DNA from: Apoderus coryli
Taxonomy: Eukaryota > Arthropoda > Insecta > Coleoptera > Attelabidae
NCBI GenBank assembly: GCA_911728435.2
Contig: OU452211.1
Coordinates: 4,960,001-5,024,000, forward strand
Direction: 5' to 3'
DNA: 64,000 bases
In this document: positions 51,201 to 61,817 of the stretch, one piece after another
Layout of the letters: each line of letters begins with the position of its first letter
Position numbering within the stretch: position 1 is the stretch's first letter
The notes under the pieces: model-generated
The model's database searches: none
What the model saw: only the letters and a program-made list of their open reading frames with translations
What the model was told of the DNA's origin: nothing
Program-made: the position numbers and the translations under genes

Positions 51201-51899
51201 TTAACAATAACTCAAATTAGTTGAAAACATAACTAAAAACATTCAAAATTGTCTAAAAACTTTTTTATGTCGAAATAACTAACATAAATTCCTATTTAAT
51301 TAGTCGTGTATTTAAGTATTTGAAATATAGTCACCGAATATTGCTGACTCTGAGAAAATCGATATGGCGCCATCTATACGTGCAGTGAAACACCTACCAT
51401 GACATAATTCATGACAATCTAGAAAACTACTTGTCCCTCTTAATGACAGCGGCAGGGTTGCCAAATCTTTTCATTTCTGATGCTATCTTGTATGGTTGAT
51501 GTGGTTACAGGGGGTGAAAGACGAGACCTTTGACTAGGAAGGATTACTAGTCAAACCGCGACGCGACGATTGGCGCATTATAGCGACTTAGTCTAAATAA
51601 TGGACGAGATACATAAACTTGTTACTTATTAGTAGTACTAGGACCGATATCAGGATATTTTTAAATTCCTAGATTTGATTATAAATCGAAACAGAATATC
51701 CGGAAGATATCATATAGACATCCTGGACATTTTGATATCCCTGTCATTCAAATATTTACCTTTAAGAAATCAGTATTGCTGAAGATCAAAGAGCATATTT
51801 CTCCGGTGACTTTTTTTGTTTATTACGTCATACCTAATCGTCTTTGAGGAAGTACCTAGGTAGGTATAACAAATAGGTACTGAATAAAATAATACTTCA
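48255..51899. other. Intergenic (Tgi upstream / Dscam1 downstream), nothing recognised
   Basis: AT-rich with no supported genes. The Tgi promoter or 5' exon might lie here or further right, but I could not identify it. Confidence 0.35.
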
Positions 51900-54800
51900 C
51901 AAAACTGAGTGATATGTTAGGGTAGTTTGTCTTTGGAAACCGTTTAGCCATATTCACTATCTATCGGGTCAGATGACACAGTAACTGAAGATCAATACAT
52001 ATAAAATAGCACATATTTGTCCTGTTCATTTTGTTTACTTTGCAACATTGGGTAATGGAATAACTCAATGACAACACAAAAGTTGGTGCTTTACCAGCAT
52101 TACTTAGATTTATTTTTCATAACCGAAAAAATTACTTTGGTACATAAGCAAATATAATATTTAATACAAAGTGATAAATGATAATGTACAAAAAGCACAC
52201 GCTTTAAATATTTGATTACATTTTTAATGTACCACAAAAATATTAATATCATTGTAATTAAATCTGATGCAATATCAGTTTAGTTAGAAGGTAATTTTGA
52301 AATTATAGTGTTAATATATCCATGGTACGTACATAAGCTTAATTTCAATGAAGTAAATAATATACAATAATAATGGTAAAAACAATAACTAAAACGAAAA
52401 TTAATAATTATAAAAGTTGTAAGATTAAATAGAGAATAAGTTTATTTAATTATTAGGTACCTTACACACTATCAAGATATAATATTATAGCACACTTACA
52501 GATATCGTTAAAATATAAATGGCATTTTAAACCTTATCACAACAAAAGAAGCACAAACAATAAATATGCTGCCATTACACTGAAGTTCGGTTAACTTTAC
52601 AACAAAATAAATAATAGGACAACATAGAACTTCATTCAGAGCACGTCAATGTTAAGTAAAATATGAGTTGCTAAGCCTCGTGGCGAGTTTCTTTGTTTAC
52701 TATTATTTATTGAGATTTTTCGCATGACCACAAAATTCACATTAGGGTTTCGACATTAAAATTAAATTCTATCTATAAGGTATATATTAGGAACTTAGAA
52801 AATATAAATAAAGCGGTATTATTATACGATATATTGATATTACAAATTGCAAAATTTTGTAGGCAAGTCCAAAATGCCACTATTTATTATTAATTACTAA
52901 AATTACAATATGAGTTTATTTATTATTATTAAATTTGAATAAAATACATCGTATTAACTATAAATATGTAGGTATGTATAGGTATAGTAAAATTGAAAAT
53001 ATTCTAAATACGAAAAAAAGGGTAGAGAAATTTAAATTAATTCAGTGTGATCCTGTAGCTTGGATAATTTTAAATTAATATTTTGATCCTCGAAACCATC
53101 GCATCAATGTCCTAAAAATTACGTTCGTTAAATTTTTAATTTCTTTTTTTGTAATTAATAAAGAATTAATTATGGAAACAATGTGATTACATATATCGTA
53201 AATCCAACATAAACTTCTAAAGTTTCACTGTAGTCTTACATGTTAAATAAATTATTTAATTTCGTTAATATAATTTGAATATTATTTAAATCAAATGGAG
53301 AAGTTTAACTTTATGATGATGTTTTTAATATATTATTTCTACTCGAGCTTTACTCCCAAGAAACAAAATCAATTCATATTATCCAAGTTACAGTCTCACA
53401 ATTACACAAGATTTAATATTTGCTTGTGTTATGAGTATTATTTCCAAAACATCAATTAATATGTTTTGAAATATCAGGATACAACAATCACCAAACTTTA
53501 TATTTCACATTTTGCTTATATGTATTTGACTCCAAAATGATATTAATTTAAATTAAATAGTTCTTTATTTTTTACCAAACCAGTAAATAATCAATTTGGT
53601 GATCATTTATTGTCAAACGAAAATTAAAATCAACAAAATCTGAATTTGTTACATCATTATTATTAATAATTATGCATGCTCAAATTTGTGTAATTACTAT
53701 AAACATTAAAATTTAGGTACTTTTTTCCTCATTTAACTCATATAATTCAATTTAAAATTACATTAAGCTACAAAATAGGAAAAATATATTATGTGATGCT
53801 ATTTTTGGTAAATTTAAATTTTCCAAGCTATAATCACTATAACCTGGGGAAGAAACAGAGAGATAAAACTAACTTAAGTTGATAGTCGACTGTAGTTCTT
53901 GAAATTATGGTTGTACTAACAAATATATAAAATTCCTTATCTTTAAATTAATATTTCAAATTCCATAACTTTGCTTAAACCTAAAATTCGTTTGAAATAG
54001 TTTCAATGCGATTTAAAGAAGAGAATTCAATATACAAAAGTTTGAAAAACCGATTGAAATGACGTACGTAGATGGAGACAGTATTATATCTTTTTTATTA
54101 TGTAGTATATTTTAAAATAAATTTCATAATTTTAAACACTATTTAAAGACTAAATAAATACAAAACAAAATGAATTTCTTGATTTTAGCAAAAGCTCAAA
54201 AGAATGGAATCTGAAATATCGTTTTCTCGGATTATTAAATACTTTTGATAATTTTATTCTATGAAGTTTCATAAAAGGACTATCAACTACTTGGGGGGAA
54301 CACCTAAACAGATATTAATTATATAATTAGTATAATATAGATTTATTTTTGTTTCAAATATAGCACAATATATTCTAACAGCTGGCGATGCACAACCTTC
54401 GAAAAACTTGTAGTATAAAAGGGAAAACAAATAAAGAAAATCAAATCGCCAACCATATCTCCTACTAAATACTTACATCAAAATAGACGAAAAAACTTAA
54501 ACAAGTTATACAAAATTAATATAAAAAAAGACAAATCAACCTATTAAAGCAAAACAAAAACAATAATATATAATAGCCTGACTATTATTTCGCGAATAAA
54601 TAAACATTTGTCTACAGTATGATTGGGCTGACTACTTTTTGTAAAATGGATCTTTTATCAAAACAATTTTTTGGCACCAAAACTGTAGACTTACACCAAA
54701 ATTCAGGTATAATTATTCATAACTATTTTAACGGTACATTTTCAGAGTTCTTCTTACATTTAAATGTCAAAAATAACCTAAGCATAAAATTGTTATTATT

Positions 54801-56072
54801 TATCGATCGATCGACGATTGGTAAAATAGCAGGTAAACGTTTTCTATTTGGTATAAAGGCTAGAAAGTTATGAAATAATAAAATTACAGACAATTTTAAA
54901 TTGAGACACATGTGATAAATATATATAAAAAAAAAGAGAAGTGAGAATTCGCCTTCTAGTCTTAATATTAAATAAATCCAAATCTAGAAGATTTCTGAAA
55001 CTCTGCTCTACTCATCTAGATGGCACTTTTGTTCTCATCTAAGCACCGTTAAGAAAATGTCACACATTACTATTTTAAATATCGTGACATATTCTTGAAT
55101 AAAAATGGATAATAATTATACCTGTCTCACTCCAAAACACCAAAATCCTGACATATTAAACCACAAAAATATCACATGACACATTGAGCCACCTGTTTTT
55201 GAGTATCTCAGAATAATAAATTTATAAAAAAATATTCAAATTCACACCACACATAATACATATTGTTTGTGAATTATGAATAAATTATTGGCAAAATGTG
55301 TACGTATATCCACTATTAGATAACTATTTTATCATTTTAGTAATATTCGGCAGCGCAGCAGCCCGAAATTAAAAGAACAATATTAAATATTAGTTTTTGG
55401 TTTTAAATTGATAATTCAAATTAAAACTAAATTATAATGAATAACTCATTATAGATATTCATTAACATTAGACAATTTATTTTAATAATCTCAAACATGA
55501 AGTACCTAGACTATTAGGTAAGTTAAAACAAAGTATGTGGGTGCTTCAAAAGAGTTGTGTTCTTTTAATTATACTTAAAGAATTTTTAGAATAACTTTAT
55601 CATCCAACTTTACACTTTCAACAAAGAATATTTTTCAATAATATTTTTGTCATGGATGATTCAAATTTTAAATAAAACGTAAATGTACATTACATTGAAC
55701 AAATAATACTATTTGTGTCAAGCTTAAATATTAAAAATATACTTTGGCAAGGTGGATACAAAAAATTAATTGCCAAAGTTCTGGAACGACTTTAAAACTT
55801 AAAGTTTAGGTATAATAACTCTTTTGAAGCACTCTGGTACAAAAATGCAATAATACATAATTTTCCATAAAACTTCGTGATGTTATTTTAAATAAAGAAT
55901 AACTAATCAGTCTTCATATAATATTTAATGAATATCTATTGCAAATTTAAATAACAGATAAATGTGAATGCAACTTTTCATGAGACGTATAGTTGCCGTA
56001 ATAGTATAATTGAGAAAATCGTAATTATAGAAAAAATAAAGAATTAAATAATGAAGTTAAGAAATTTATAGA
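51900..56072 (-). other. Probable long Dscam1 3' UTR / intergenic, transposon-poor
   Basis: A very AT-rich stretch directly 3' of the Dscam1 stop. I saw no coding sequence and no recognisable transposon fragment, unlike the DNA on either side. Several AATAAA signals in minus orientation (TTTATT on plus) occur, for example near 55.48, 54.34, 53.56 and 52.13 kb, so the cleavage site cannot be fixed. A long 3' UTR is an inference from position, composition and absence of insertions. Confidence 0.4.
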
Positions 56073-56148
56073 TTACACTGCCACAGTATCGTAGGCTGTG
56101 AGTCCCCCGTTTGCTGTGGTTGGGGCTGCGGTTTGCCCTGTTTCGTTT
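56073..56148 (-). CDS. Dscam1: Dscam1 last coding exon, C-terminus and stop
   Basis: Acceptor AATATTTTTTAG, phase 2 entry, reading (R)NETGQTAAPTTANGG then LTAYDTVAV and TAA at 56,075-56,073. The TAYDT-x-AV ending is the Dscam1 C-terminus, a hydrophobic (class II-like) PDZ-ligand type ending. The Gly/Gln-rich spacer before it is much shorter than in Drosophila. The 3' UTR continues toward lower coordinates. Confidence 0.95.
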
Positions 56149-56693
56149 CTAAAAAATATTATAAAAAAATTATTAACATCTAAGCACTGGCACATAATTT
56201 AGTTTATGAATATATTGTTATATAAGGCATTATTATTAAATTGTTAACAACCACATAACATAAATTGATCAATAAAAGTGCATACAATGAAATTAAAGTC
56301 AGTGCAAAAACACATAAAGCAAAATAAGTTTAAATAGCAAAAATAACTTACAGTTTCCTGCTTGAGAGGGAGTTCATGAAATAAATTAATCGACATAAAA
56401 TTTGTTAAAAATCCATTGTTAAATCAAACAAGAATAGAAAACAAAAATGCGAGTGGTTTTTTATTATCGATCATTAGATGGCATCACGGTTCAAGATTTT
56501 CAACTAAAAAGGACGGTACAATATTTGTATTTATATCCTTATAACGTTTTCAGTGATTTAAAGCTTAAAGCTTATTCATTATCGACCGATAACTATTGAA
56601 ATTTAAAACAATAATAGTTTTCACGATATGTTTGAACCCGAATTGTGCACTGGATGGGAAATAGGCTTCTAAAAAAGTTAAAATTCAATATTA

Positions 56694-56722
56694 TATATAT
56701 ATAAATATATATAATATATTAT
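56694..56722. repeat. AT-rich palindromic (TA)n tract
   Basis: A run of TATATATATA / AATATATATAATATATT that can fold on itself, in the Dscam1 intron before the last coding exon. A simple low-complexity repeat. Confidence 0.6.
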
Positions 56723-57156
56723 GAAATGGCCAAGATATCTGCGAATGCTCGATAATATATTTTGTCTTGAAGGTACTGGATCAACTCTGTTACAGATACC
56801 GCTTGTGAATAAAAATTAGTCAAACTTAAGTCAAAAAACATTCATTAGGTTACAAGGAATTCAAATATTAAGAAGGTAAGCATATATAAACTTTTCGGTT
56901 CTAACTAATATTCTGAAGAATTGTAAATGCTGATTTCGGAAGTTAATGTTCAAGAAACCCAAAGGGTAGGATTAAGAGCCGCGCTGCCAACTTTTTTCAA
57001 GCAAAAAGTTCCTCAAAACACACTCTTCGTTAATCAATGTATCAAAACAAAGAAGCATTGAATTATTTATAAAAATGCACAAAAACAAATTCTTGACTCA
57101 TTATTCAAGTACAATATTAATGTGAGTTTTAGTTTTTCAAATTTCAAAGTACTGAC

Positions 57157-57217
57157 CTCTCAATCAGTTTCCGCATTTCCTCATGTGTCATGCCATCCTT
57201 TCCGATATTTCTCATTA
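57157..57217 (-). CDS. Dscam1: Dscam1 penultimate exon (EEMRKLIER)
   Basis: A 61-nt exon entering in phase 1 after GATTTGTTTTCAG and leaving in phase 2 at GAGAG|gtcagt. It encodes (V)MRNIGKDGMTHEEMRKLIE plus the first two bases of Arg. EEMRKLIERNETG across this and the next exon is the signature preceding the Dscam1 C-terminus. It is the only exon here that changes phase, so skipping it would shift frame and lose the C-terminal peptide. Confidence 0.93.
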
Positions 57218-57689
57218 CTGAAAACAAATCACACTTACTACACGACCACCACAAAAATAAAACACAACACATGAAAATTAAATCTAATAATTATTACAAA
57301 AATGATGACAATGAGTTACACAAAAATAAATACAAAACATAAACAAACGTGAAATAGATGCTTATATGCAAAATAAAATTGAATATAGTGTGCATGAATA
57401 AAAATAAAAATGAGTGAGTAGACTTGACTAAAAATGAATGTGCAAAATTTTTATTATCAAAACATTTTCAGGCAAAAATTAATTGACATGATTTGTTTTT
57501 CAATATATGAAGTTACGCAGCAACAGAGTTCAGGGGCCAGATATTTTTATAGTTAGGCTCAAGGTGAGAAAACAGCTAATGTCCGAAATTTTTGCACAAA
57601 GCTAGGATTGGTCGAAACATCCAATAATACTGCAACCTTCGGATATTTAGAAACAACTGTTGGTTAACTTGTTTCCATTTGCATTTAGA

Positions 57690-57905
57690 TAGATTCCTAA
57701 TTGAGGATCATTTGTCGCGTAAGTTAACTGTCTCAAAGGTAGGATATTGGGCCCATTTCTTTATTCTCTGTACTCATCGGTTGAGAAACCGAATATCGTA
57801 TAAGTTAAAAGACATTAATTGGTTGAATATGCCCCAAACTTGTACAGAACCTATCACTGCTATCATGAGCCCTATAATTGCCTATGGAGATGCAAGTTAG
57901 TGGCT
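57690..57905 (+). pseudogene. LINE (Jockey-like) reverse-transcriptase relic in Dscam1 intron
   Basis: Broken plus-strand reading. GRILGPFLYSLYSS resembles the (PQG)S-LGP-LLY-LY palm motif of Jockey-type reverse transcriptases. TEPITAIMSPIIAYGDASW, in another frame, resembles the later 'YK-I--PI-TYG--W' motif. Frames are interrupted and the segment between the motifs is deleted, so it is dead. It sits antisense in the 1.4-kb intron between the microexon and the EEMRKLIER exon. Confidence 0.5.
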
Positions 57906-58593
57906 CCAAACCAGTTGTCTGCCAGTACCTGCACGTTGGCATCTATAGGACAGCAAAAAAAAACTTCAGGAAACATATTTCTGGACGTCTTCAAGCCACA
58001 CGTTTCAAATGACCTTGTAGCGATAAAAATATAGAGATATTAAGCGGTGTTGTGAATGGTTAGTTAGAGAGTTGGAATCTCATTAGCTCGTATTTGTTGT
58101 GTAAAGTAATACACTTGTTTTGTCATTTAAAAATGTCAAATAAATGTTCCAGCTTCTTCAAAAAGAACCAATTCAAAGATTCAGCAAAAATTTCGTTACT
58201 ATGCCGCATAGAGGTGGTAAAATATCACAATCAACCACAACCACTGGAAGTTAATTTTAATTTTAAAACCTCAATGTCACCGAAATGACATTCTGCGCAG
58301 GAAATTTTTAAATTAGTAGCACCTATATGAATGAATTAGTTAGGAACAAACATTGAAATGAAATAAATAACGAAAATATTAATCACATGTTTTAAAAATG
58401 CAATTGGCATGCAATGGTTAACAACAAGAAAATGATTAAACCAAAAACACATTTTCTCAAAACTTAAAGTTATGTTGGATGTTAATTAATCAAAACATGA
58501 TTGTAAAAAACTCAAACTGTCTAAAATCATGGTAATGAGTTGAAGAGACACTAATCCAGTCACTAATAGATCACTCTCAAACAACTCACTTAC

Positions 58594-58608
58594 CATCTTG
58601 TGTGTTTT
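58594..58608 (-). CDS. Dscam1: Dscam1 15-nt microexon (predicted)
   Basis: Fifteen nucleotides (AAAACACACAAGATG) lie between a strong acceptor (TTGTTTTTTCAG) and a strong donor (gtaagtgag). In phase 1 they add E-N-T-Q-D between TYG and the following exon. Both flanks are near-consensus, the length is a multiple of three, and the phase matches neighbours on both sides, which is the main evidence. Skipping would join GGTG directly to TAATG and keep frame. The microexon lies roughly where the alternatively skipped exon 23 lies in Drosophila, but the peptide is not one I recognise. Transcript support is required. Confidence 0.68.
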
Positions 58609-58760
58609 CTGAAAAAACAAATTGGGTTAAATTCTTTAAAGGCTTGAAAAGTCAGAAATTCAAAGTTAAGACATTTCAATTAAATAAAAAATGACTGCTA
58701 TCTCTTGTATTAATTAAGCCATAATTCTCATAGTTTCACAAGACGAATTAGCTTCCTTAC

Positions 58761-58916
58761 CACCATAAGTTCGGCTAGTAATCAATTGATCCCGATCGCA
58801 TTCTGCTTCAGAAATCTCATTTGAATCTTTGGAATCGTTAAATGAGGGATCATGGTTACGTGGTGGTGGCGGAGGTGGTTCTGGGCTACCATTATTTGGC
58901 TGTACTCTTAACGAGC
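58761..58916 (-). CDS. Dscam1: Dscam1 cytoplasmic exon with poly-proline SH3 ligand
   Basis: The 156-nt phase 1-1 exon sits between a TATCACTTTCAG acceptor and GGTG|gtaagg. It encodes SLRVQPNNGSPEPPPPPPRN, then HDPSFNDSKDSNEISEAECD and RDQLITSRTYG. The run of six prolines followed by Arg-Asn is a classic SH3 or WW ligand, and the acidic NDSKDSNEISEAECD block is conserved in Dscam1. The spacing to the previous exon is 58-61 nt, so these two exons are separated by a minimal-size insect intron. Confidence 0.94.
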
Positions 58917-58974
58917 CTGAAAGTGATATTTGCGATTAAAATTAGTCTCAGCTAAATATAAGTTAATATCTTAC

Positions 58975-59127
58975 TACCCAATGAACGTCTTCCAATAGAT
59001 CCCCGACTACCATATTGATCATACGGAGCACCATATCCACCATATTGAGATCCATATTGCTCGTCTTCTGGGGCACAATTCGCGGGATCGTCATATTCAG
59101 GCCCTGGTGAGTAGATGCTTCCGTTAC
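58975..59127 (-). CDS. Dscam1: Dscam1 cytoplasmic exon, Tyr/Gly-rich
   Basis: Starts after TGTTTTAG in phase 1 and reads NGSIYSPGPEYDDPANCAPE, then DEQYGSQYGGYGAPYDQYGS and RGSIGRRSLG, matching the Tyr-rich segment of the insect Dscam1 tail. It has eight tyrosines in about 50 residues, several in acidic or Gly contexts suited to SH2-adaptor phosphorylation (inference). The donor is ambiguous: TTGG|gtagta (exon end 58,978, 150 nt) or GGTA|gtaaga (58,975, 153 nt). The second fits the splice consensus better and inserts one serine at the junction. Both keep phase 1. Confidence 0.93.
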
Positions 59128-59186
59128 CTAAAACATTATTACTTCAATATGCAGGACAGAGAGAAACACTGCTAACAATAAATTAC

Positions 59187-59405
59187 CTTGTGATCCAACT
59201 CTGTCATATCGTCTATTTTGACGTGGCATAGACTGAGAACCGTTTCTTGAGTGAAGTTGGTGTGGAGTATTCATACCAGATGGTCCCATAGTACCAGCAT
59301 GGGGATGTGGGAAGGTTTGGAATTGCATAGCCTTTGTTGGGTCCATTTCTTCACGGAATCCTAGTAGATGGAAGGTGGCATACGGGCAGATCTCATCTTC
59401 CATAC
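59187..59405 (-). CDS. Dscam1: Dscam1 cytoplasmic exon with EICPYATF block
   Basis: The 219-nt phase 1-1 exon begins GMEDEICPYATFHLLGFREE, followed by MDPTKAMQFQTFPHPHAG and a Met/Gly/Pro/His-rich linker, ending HSRNGSQSMPRQNRRYDRVG-SQ before G|gtaatt. The acceptor is TATTTTTGTAG. This block is among the most conserved parts of insect Dscam1 tails, so this exon gives the clearest gene identification. CPYATF contains a candidate phosphotyrosine site (inference). The linker between HPHAG and SQSMPR is shorter than I recall for Drosophila. Confidence 0.95.
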
Positions 59406-60509
59406 CTACAAAAATATATGACGAATTAAATAATATATTATTTAATAACTGAGCTGTAATTAGGATTAATTTGATAAATAATGTATGTATGGATGCATGC
59501 AGATTAGGCTGTTGAAGCTGAGCTAATAAGCAAATAAGGGTACAGCTAAATTTTGTTATCACTTGAACGGTATCTCATGCAATAATTTAAAGTAATATGA
59601 ACGTAAATCCAATGGTAAACTATAAATAAATATATTCTAACATAAATATAAATATATTTGTGAATTCTTACCGTTCATTATTTAAATAATATTTAGCTGT
59701 ATGCGACTTTGATACTAGAGCATTGGGTGTAGATTTTATTTGCAAATTATTGGATTTGAAACTAAATATTCGATCATACTCTGAAGGATATAAACTACAT
59801 CGAAACGTTGGCAATACAATAAAGTGCTTTTCTTCAAAATTAGCCCATATGAGACCTAAAGCATCGTGATTCCGATCTCCCAAACTTGACTTCTTCAGTC
59901 CCTTATTAATATAATTTAGAACTCTGGAAAAGGTGGCGATAAAATCTGGGAGTCATCCTTTTGGTGGCCACAAACGTGAGCCTTACTACATAATACTAAG
60001 ATTGACTGCTTTCCTAGCCAAAGCGTTCGGTTTTTTGTGGCTGTCCGGTACAATCGAGGAGACCGAAATGATGTGTCCCTGTCGAGTTCACTAGTGATTT
60101 GTGGAATTCCATTGGTGACCCAGCTGCTCTACTATCTGTGTAGATTGGGTTTATTTTGTCTCTTGACTTCAGCACAATTTAAAGTTAGATGAACATTATA
60201 AACCTAGGATTTTTTGGAAAAACTGCACAAACGGTAAATAAATATCGGTAATGTTCAAAATATAATTTATTGTACCCAGATATACCATATTTTAACTGCA
60301 GTTGATTCGGTTCGACTGCCAAAGATGGAAATTATTTTAATTTTGTTAAATTAGATTACATCTTCTAAATACGTTTGATTATCTGGTGCCTCTGACATAA
60401 ACTATCCAACATATCAATCGACAGAAGCTAAATCCATTACCTATGCGAGTATCGCACAAGCTGTGCCAGTAATTGGAAAAGATATGTGCTCGTGGTAATT
60501 CGCATAGCA

Positions 60510-60592
60510 GATGTGCACCGAGTGTAGCCTAGCTGCTGGCATGTGGGCTTTACAATCGGAAAGTTCTGGGTTCGATCCCTGCTCTTGCAATG
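60510..60592 (+). repeat. tRNA-derived SINE head in Dscam1 intron
   Basis: Shows an A-box-like TAGCCTAGCTGCTGG and a perfect B box GGTTCGATCCC (60,569-60,579), with GTGGGCTTTAC between them, followed by a T-rich tail. No convincing acceptor stem or anticodon loop is seen, so it is a SINE promoter region rather than a functional tRNA. It shares the GTGGGCTTTAC core with the SINE at 16.9-17.25 kb. Confidence 0.6.
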
Positions 60593-60855
60593 TTTTATTT
60601 ATTATTTTTGAACAAAGTAGGTATTTAGTTGATAATATATAATAAAGTAGGTAGTTTTTCACATTAATGGCACATGCTGTGCGTTAATCGCATAGTTAAT
60701 GTAATATTGATGTATTCTGCGTATCCTATGCCATTAATTTTTCACCTATTTACCCGAATTTCCACAAACTTAATAGTCAAAGTCATTCATCAAGATATTA
60801 GTAATTGTTGCTAGTCAAATCAAAAGATATTAGTATCAAAATCATATGAATTTAC

Positions 60856-60960
60856 CTCTGTGAGTGTGGATAGTCTCATTTGACCCACGTCTGCTTCTCA
60901 ATTCTTCATACAAATGTCGCTGTCTGGGATCCCAAGTGGAATGAGAACGATAATGTGCCC
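60856..60960 (-). CDS. Dscam1: Dscam1 cytoplasmic exon (19-type), potentially skippable
   Basis: A 105-nt phase 1-1 exon between AATTTAG and AGAG|gtaaat. It encodes AHYRSHSTWDPRQRHLYEEL then RSRRGSNETIHTHR. The STWDPR and YEEL blocks are Dscam1 hallmarks. YEEL is a possible tyrosine phosphorylation or sorting motif (inference). Because the exon is a multiple of three with equal phases, skipping would remove 35 residues and keep frame. Drosophila Dscam1 is known to skip exon 19 to vary its endodomain. Whether this species does so needs transcripts. Confidence 0.92.
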
Positions 60961-61324
60961 CTAAATTAGTTTTTAAATAAATGATAAATAAAATAAATAA
61001 TTTTTGCTGCTGACGCTTTTTGAAGCATTTGTTTTATCCGGCCCACATAAAAGCTACAAACTACATAGATTGCAACATAAAATAACTTCTATTCTAAACA
61101 TTTAACTTGGAAACTTTGATATTATTTACAGAGCAAAGCGGAAATCCAATTATCAATTTTGAAGTTGCATTAATATTGGAATTTCCATGGTATGAATCTT
61201 AAAGATTAAATGGATTGCGATACAGCGATTAAAATTAAATTGGTACATATGAATATTTCATAAAATATCCAAAAAAAGAAAAAATATCTAATAAGCATGC
61301 TAAAAAGCCATGTAGTGATCTTAC

Positions 61325-61492
61325 TTAAGACGGTACCTCGCTTGATCCTGTCACAAGTATTGTAGTTGGATCCTGGTACTGGTGGCAGTTTCCTGTTTGG
61401 TGGGGCAATGTAGCCTAATTCATCCCGCAGGTCAGGACGCCTTTTGTCTAGAGTTGAGGTAGCGTTACATGACTGATTGTAGACGACGTCAT
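61325..61492 (-). CDS. Dscam1: Dscam1 first common cytoplasmic exon (18-type)
   Basis: Membrane-proximal cytoplasmic tail, constant to all isoforms. After a TAATTTAG acceptor it reads (D)DVVYNQSCNATSTLDKRR, then PDLRDELGYIAPPNRKLPP, then VPGSNYNTCDRIKR, near-identical to insect Dscam1 tails as remembered. LPPVPG and APPNRK are proline-rich, SH3-type ligand sequences, consistent with the known Dock/Pak link of Drosophila Dscam1 (function inferred). Two phase-1 donors are possible: CGAG|gtaccg at 61,337 (exon of 156 nt) and TTAA|gtaagatc at 61,325 (168 nt). The second has the better consensus and adds GTVL. Both keep frame with the next exon. The longer form is given here. Confidence 0.93.
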
Positions 61493-61780
61493 CTAAATTA
61501 AAATATTAGTTAGGGTAGGAGAAATTCATAAAATTTCATATAAGACAGTTAAATGGTTTTCAGTTAGGGTATAATCCATAATCCATGGCGAAACTAGTTC
61601 GATGAGTCACATTTCCATGAGAATCTATATGCGTATATTCAATTAGCAAATCAAAACGAAAAGGATAAAATTCAAACATAGCGAGCATTTTAACCACCAG
61701 TAAGCTGGCGTGACACAGGATTGGTATTTTAATATTGACTAATTCAATAACCAGAAGATTTTATGGAAACCACCTTAATA

Positions 61781-61817
61781 AAGGTCAGGAGTATGATTTG
61801 TTAATACTCCTGACCTT
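61781..61817. other. Perfect 14-bp hairpin in Dscam1 intron
   Basis: AAGGTCAGGAGTAT, a 9-nt loop, then ATACTCCTGACCTT: a perfect inverted repeat 0.3 kb upstream (in transcript order 5' is at the right) of the first common cytoplasmic exon. Nothing coding overlaps it. Confidence 0.75.

Noticed and set aside
60521..60589. Possible tRNA gene (plus)
   Set aside because: Good B box but no cloverleaf that I could fold; treated as a SINE head.
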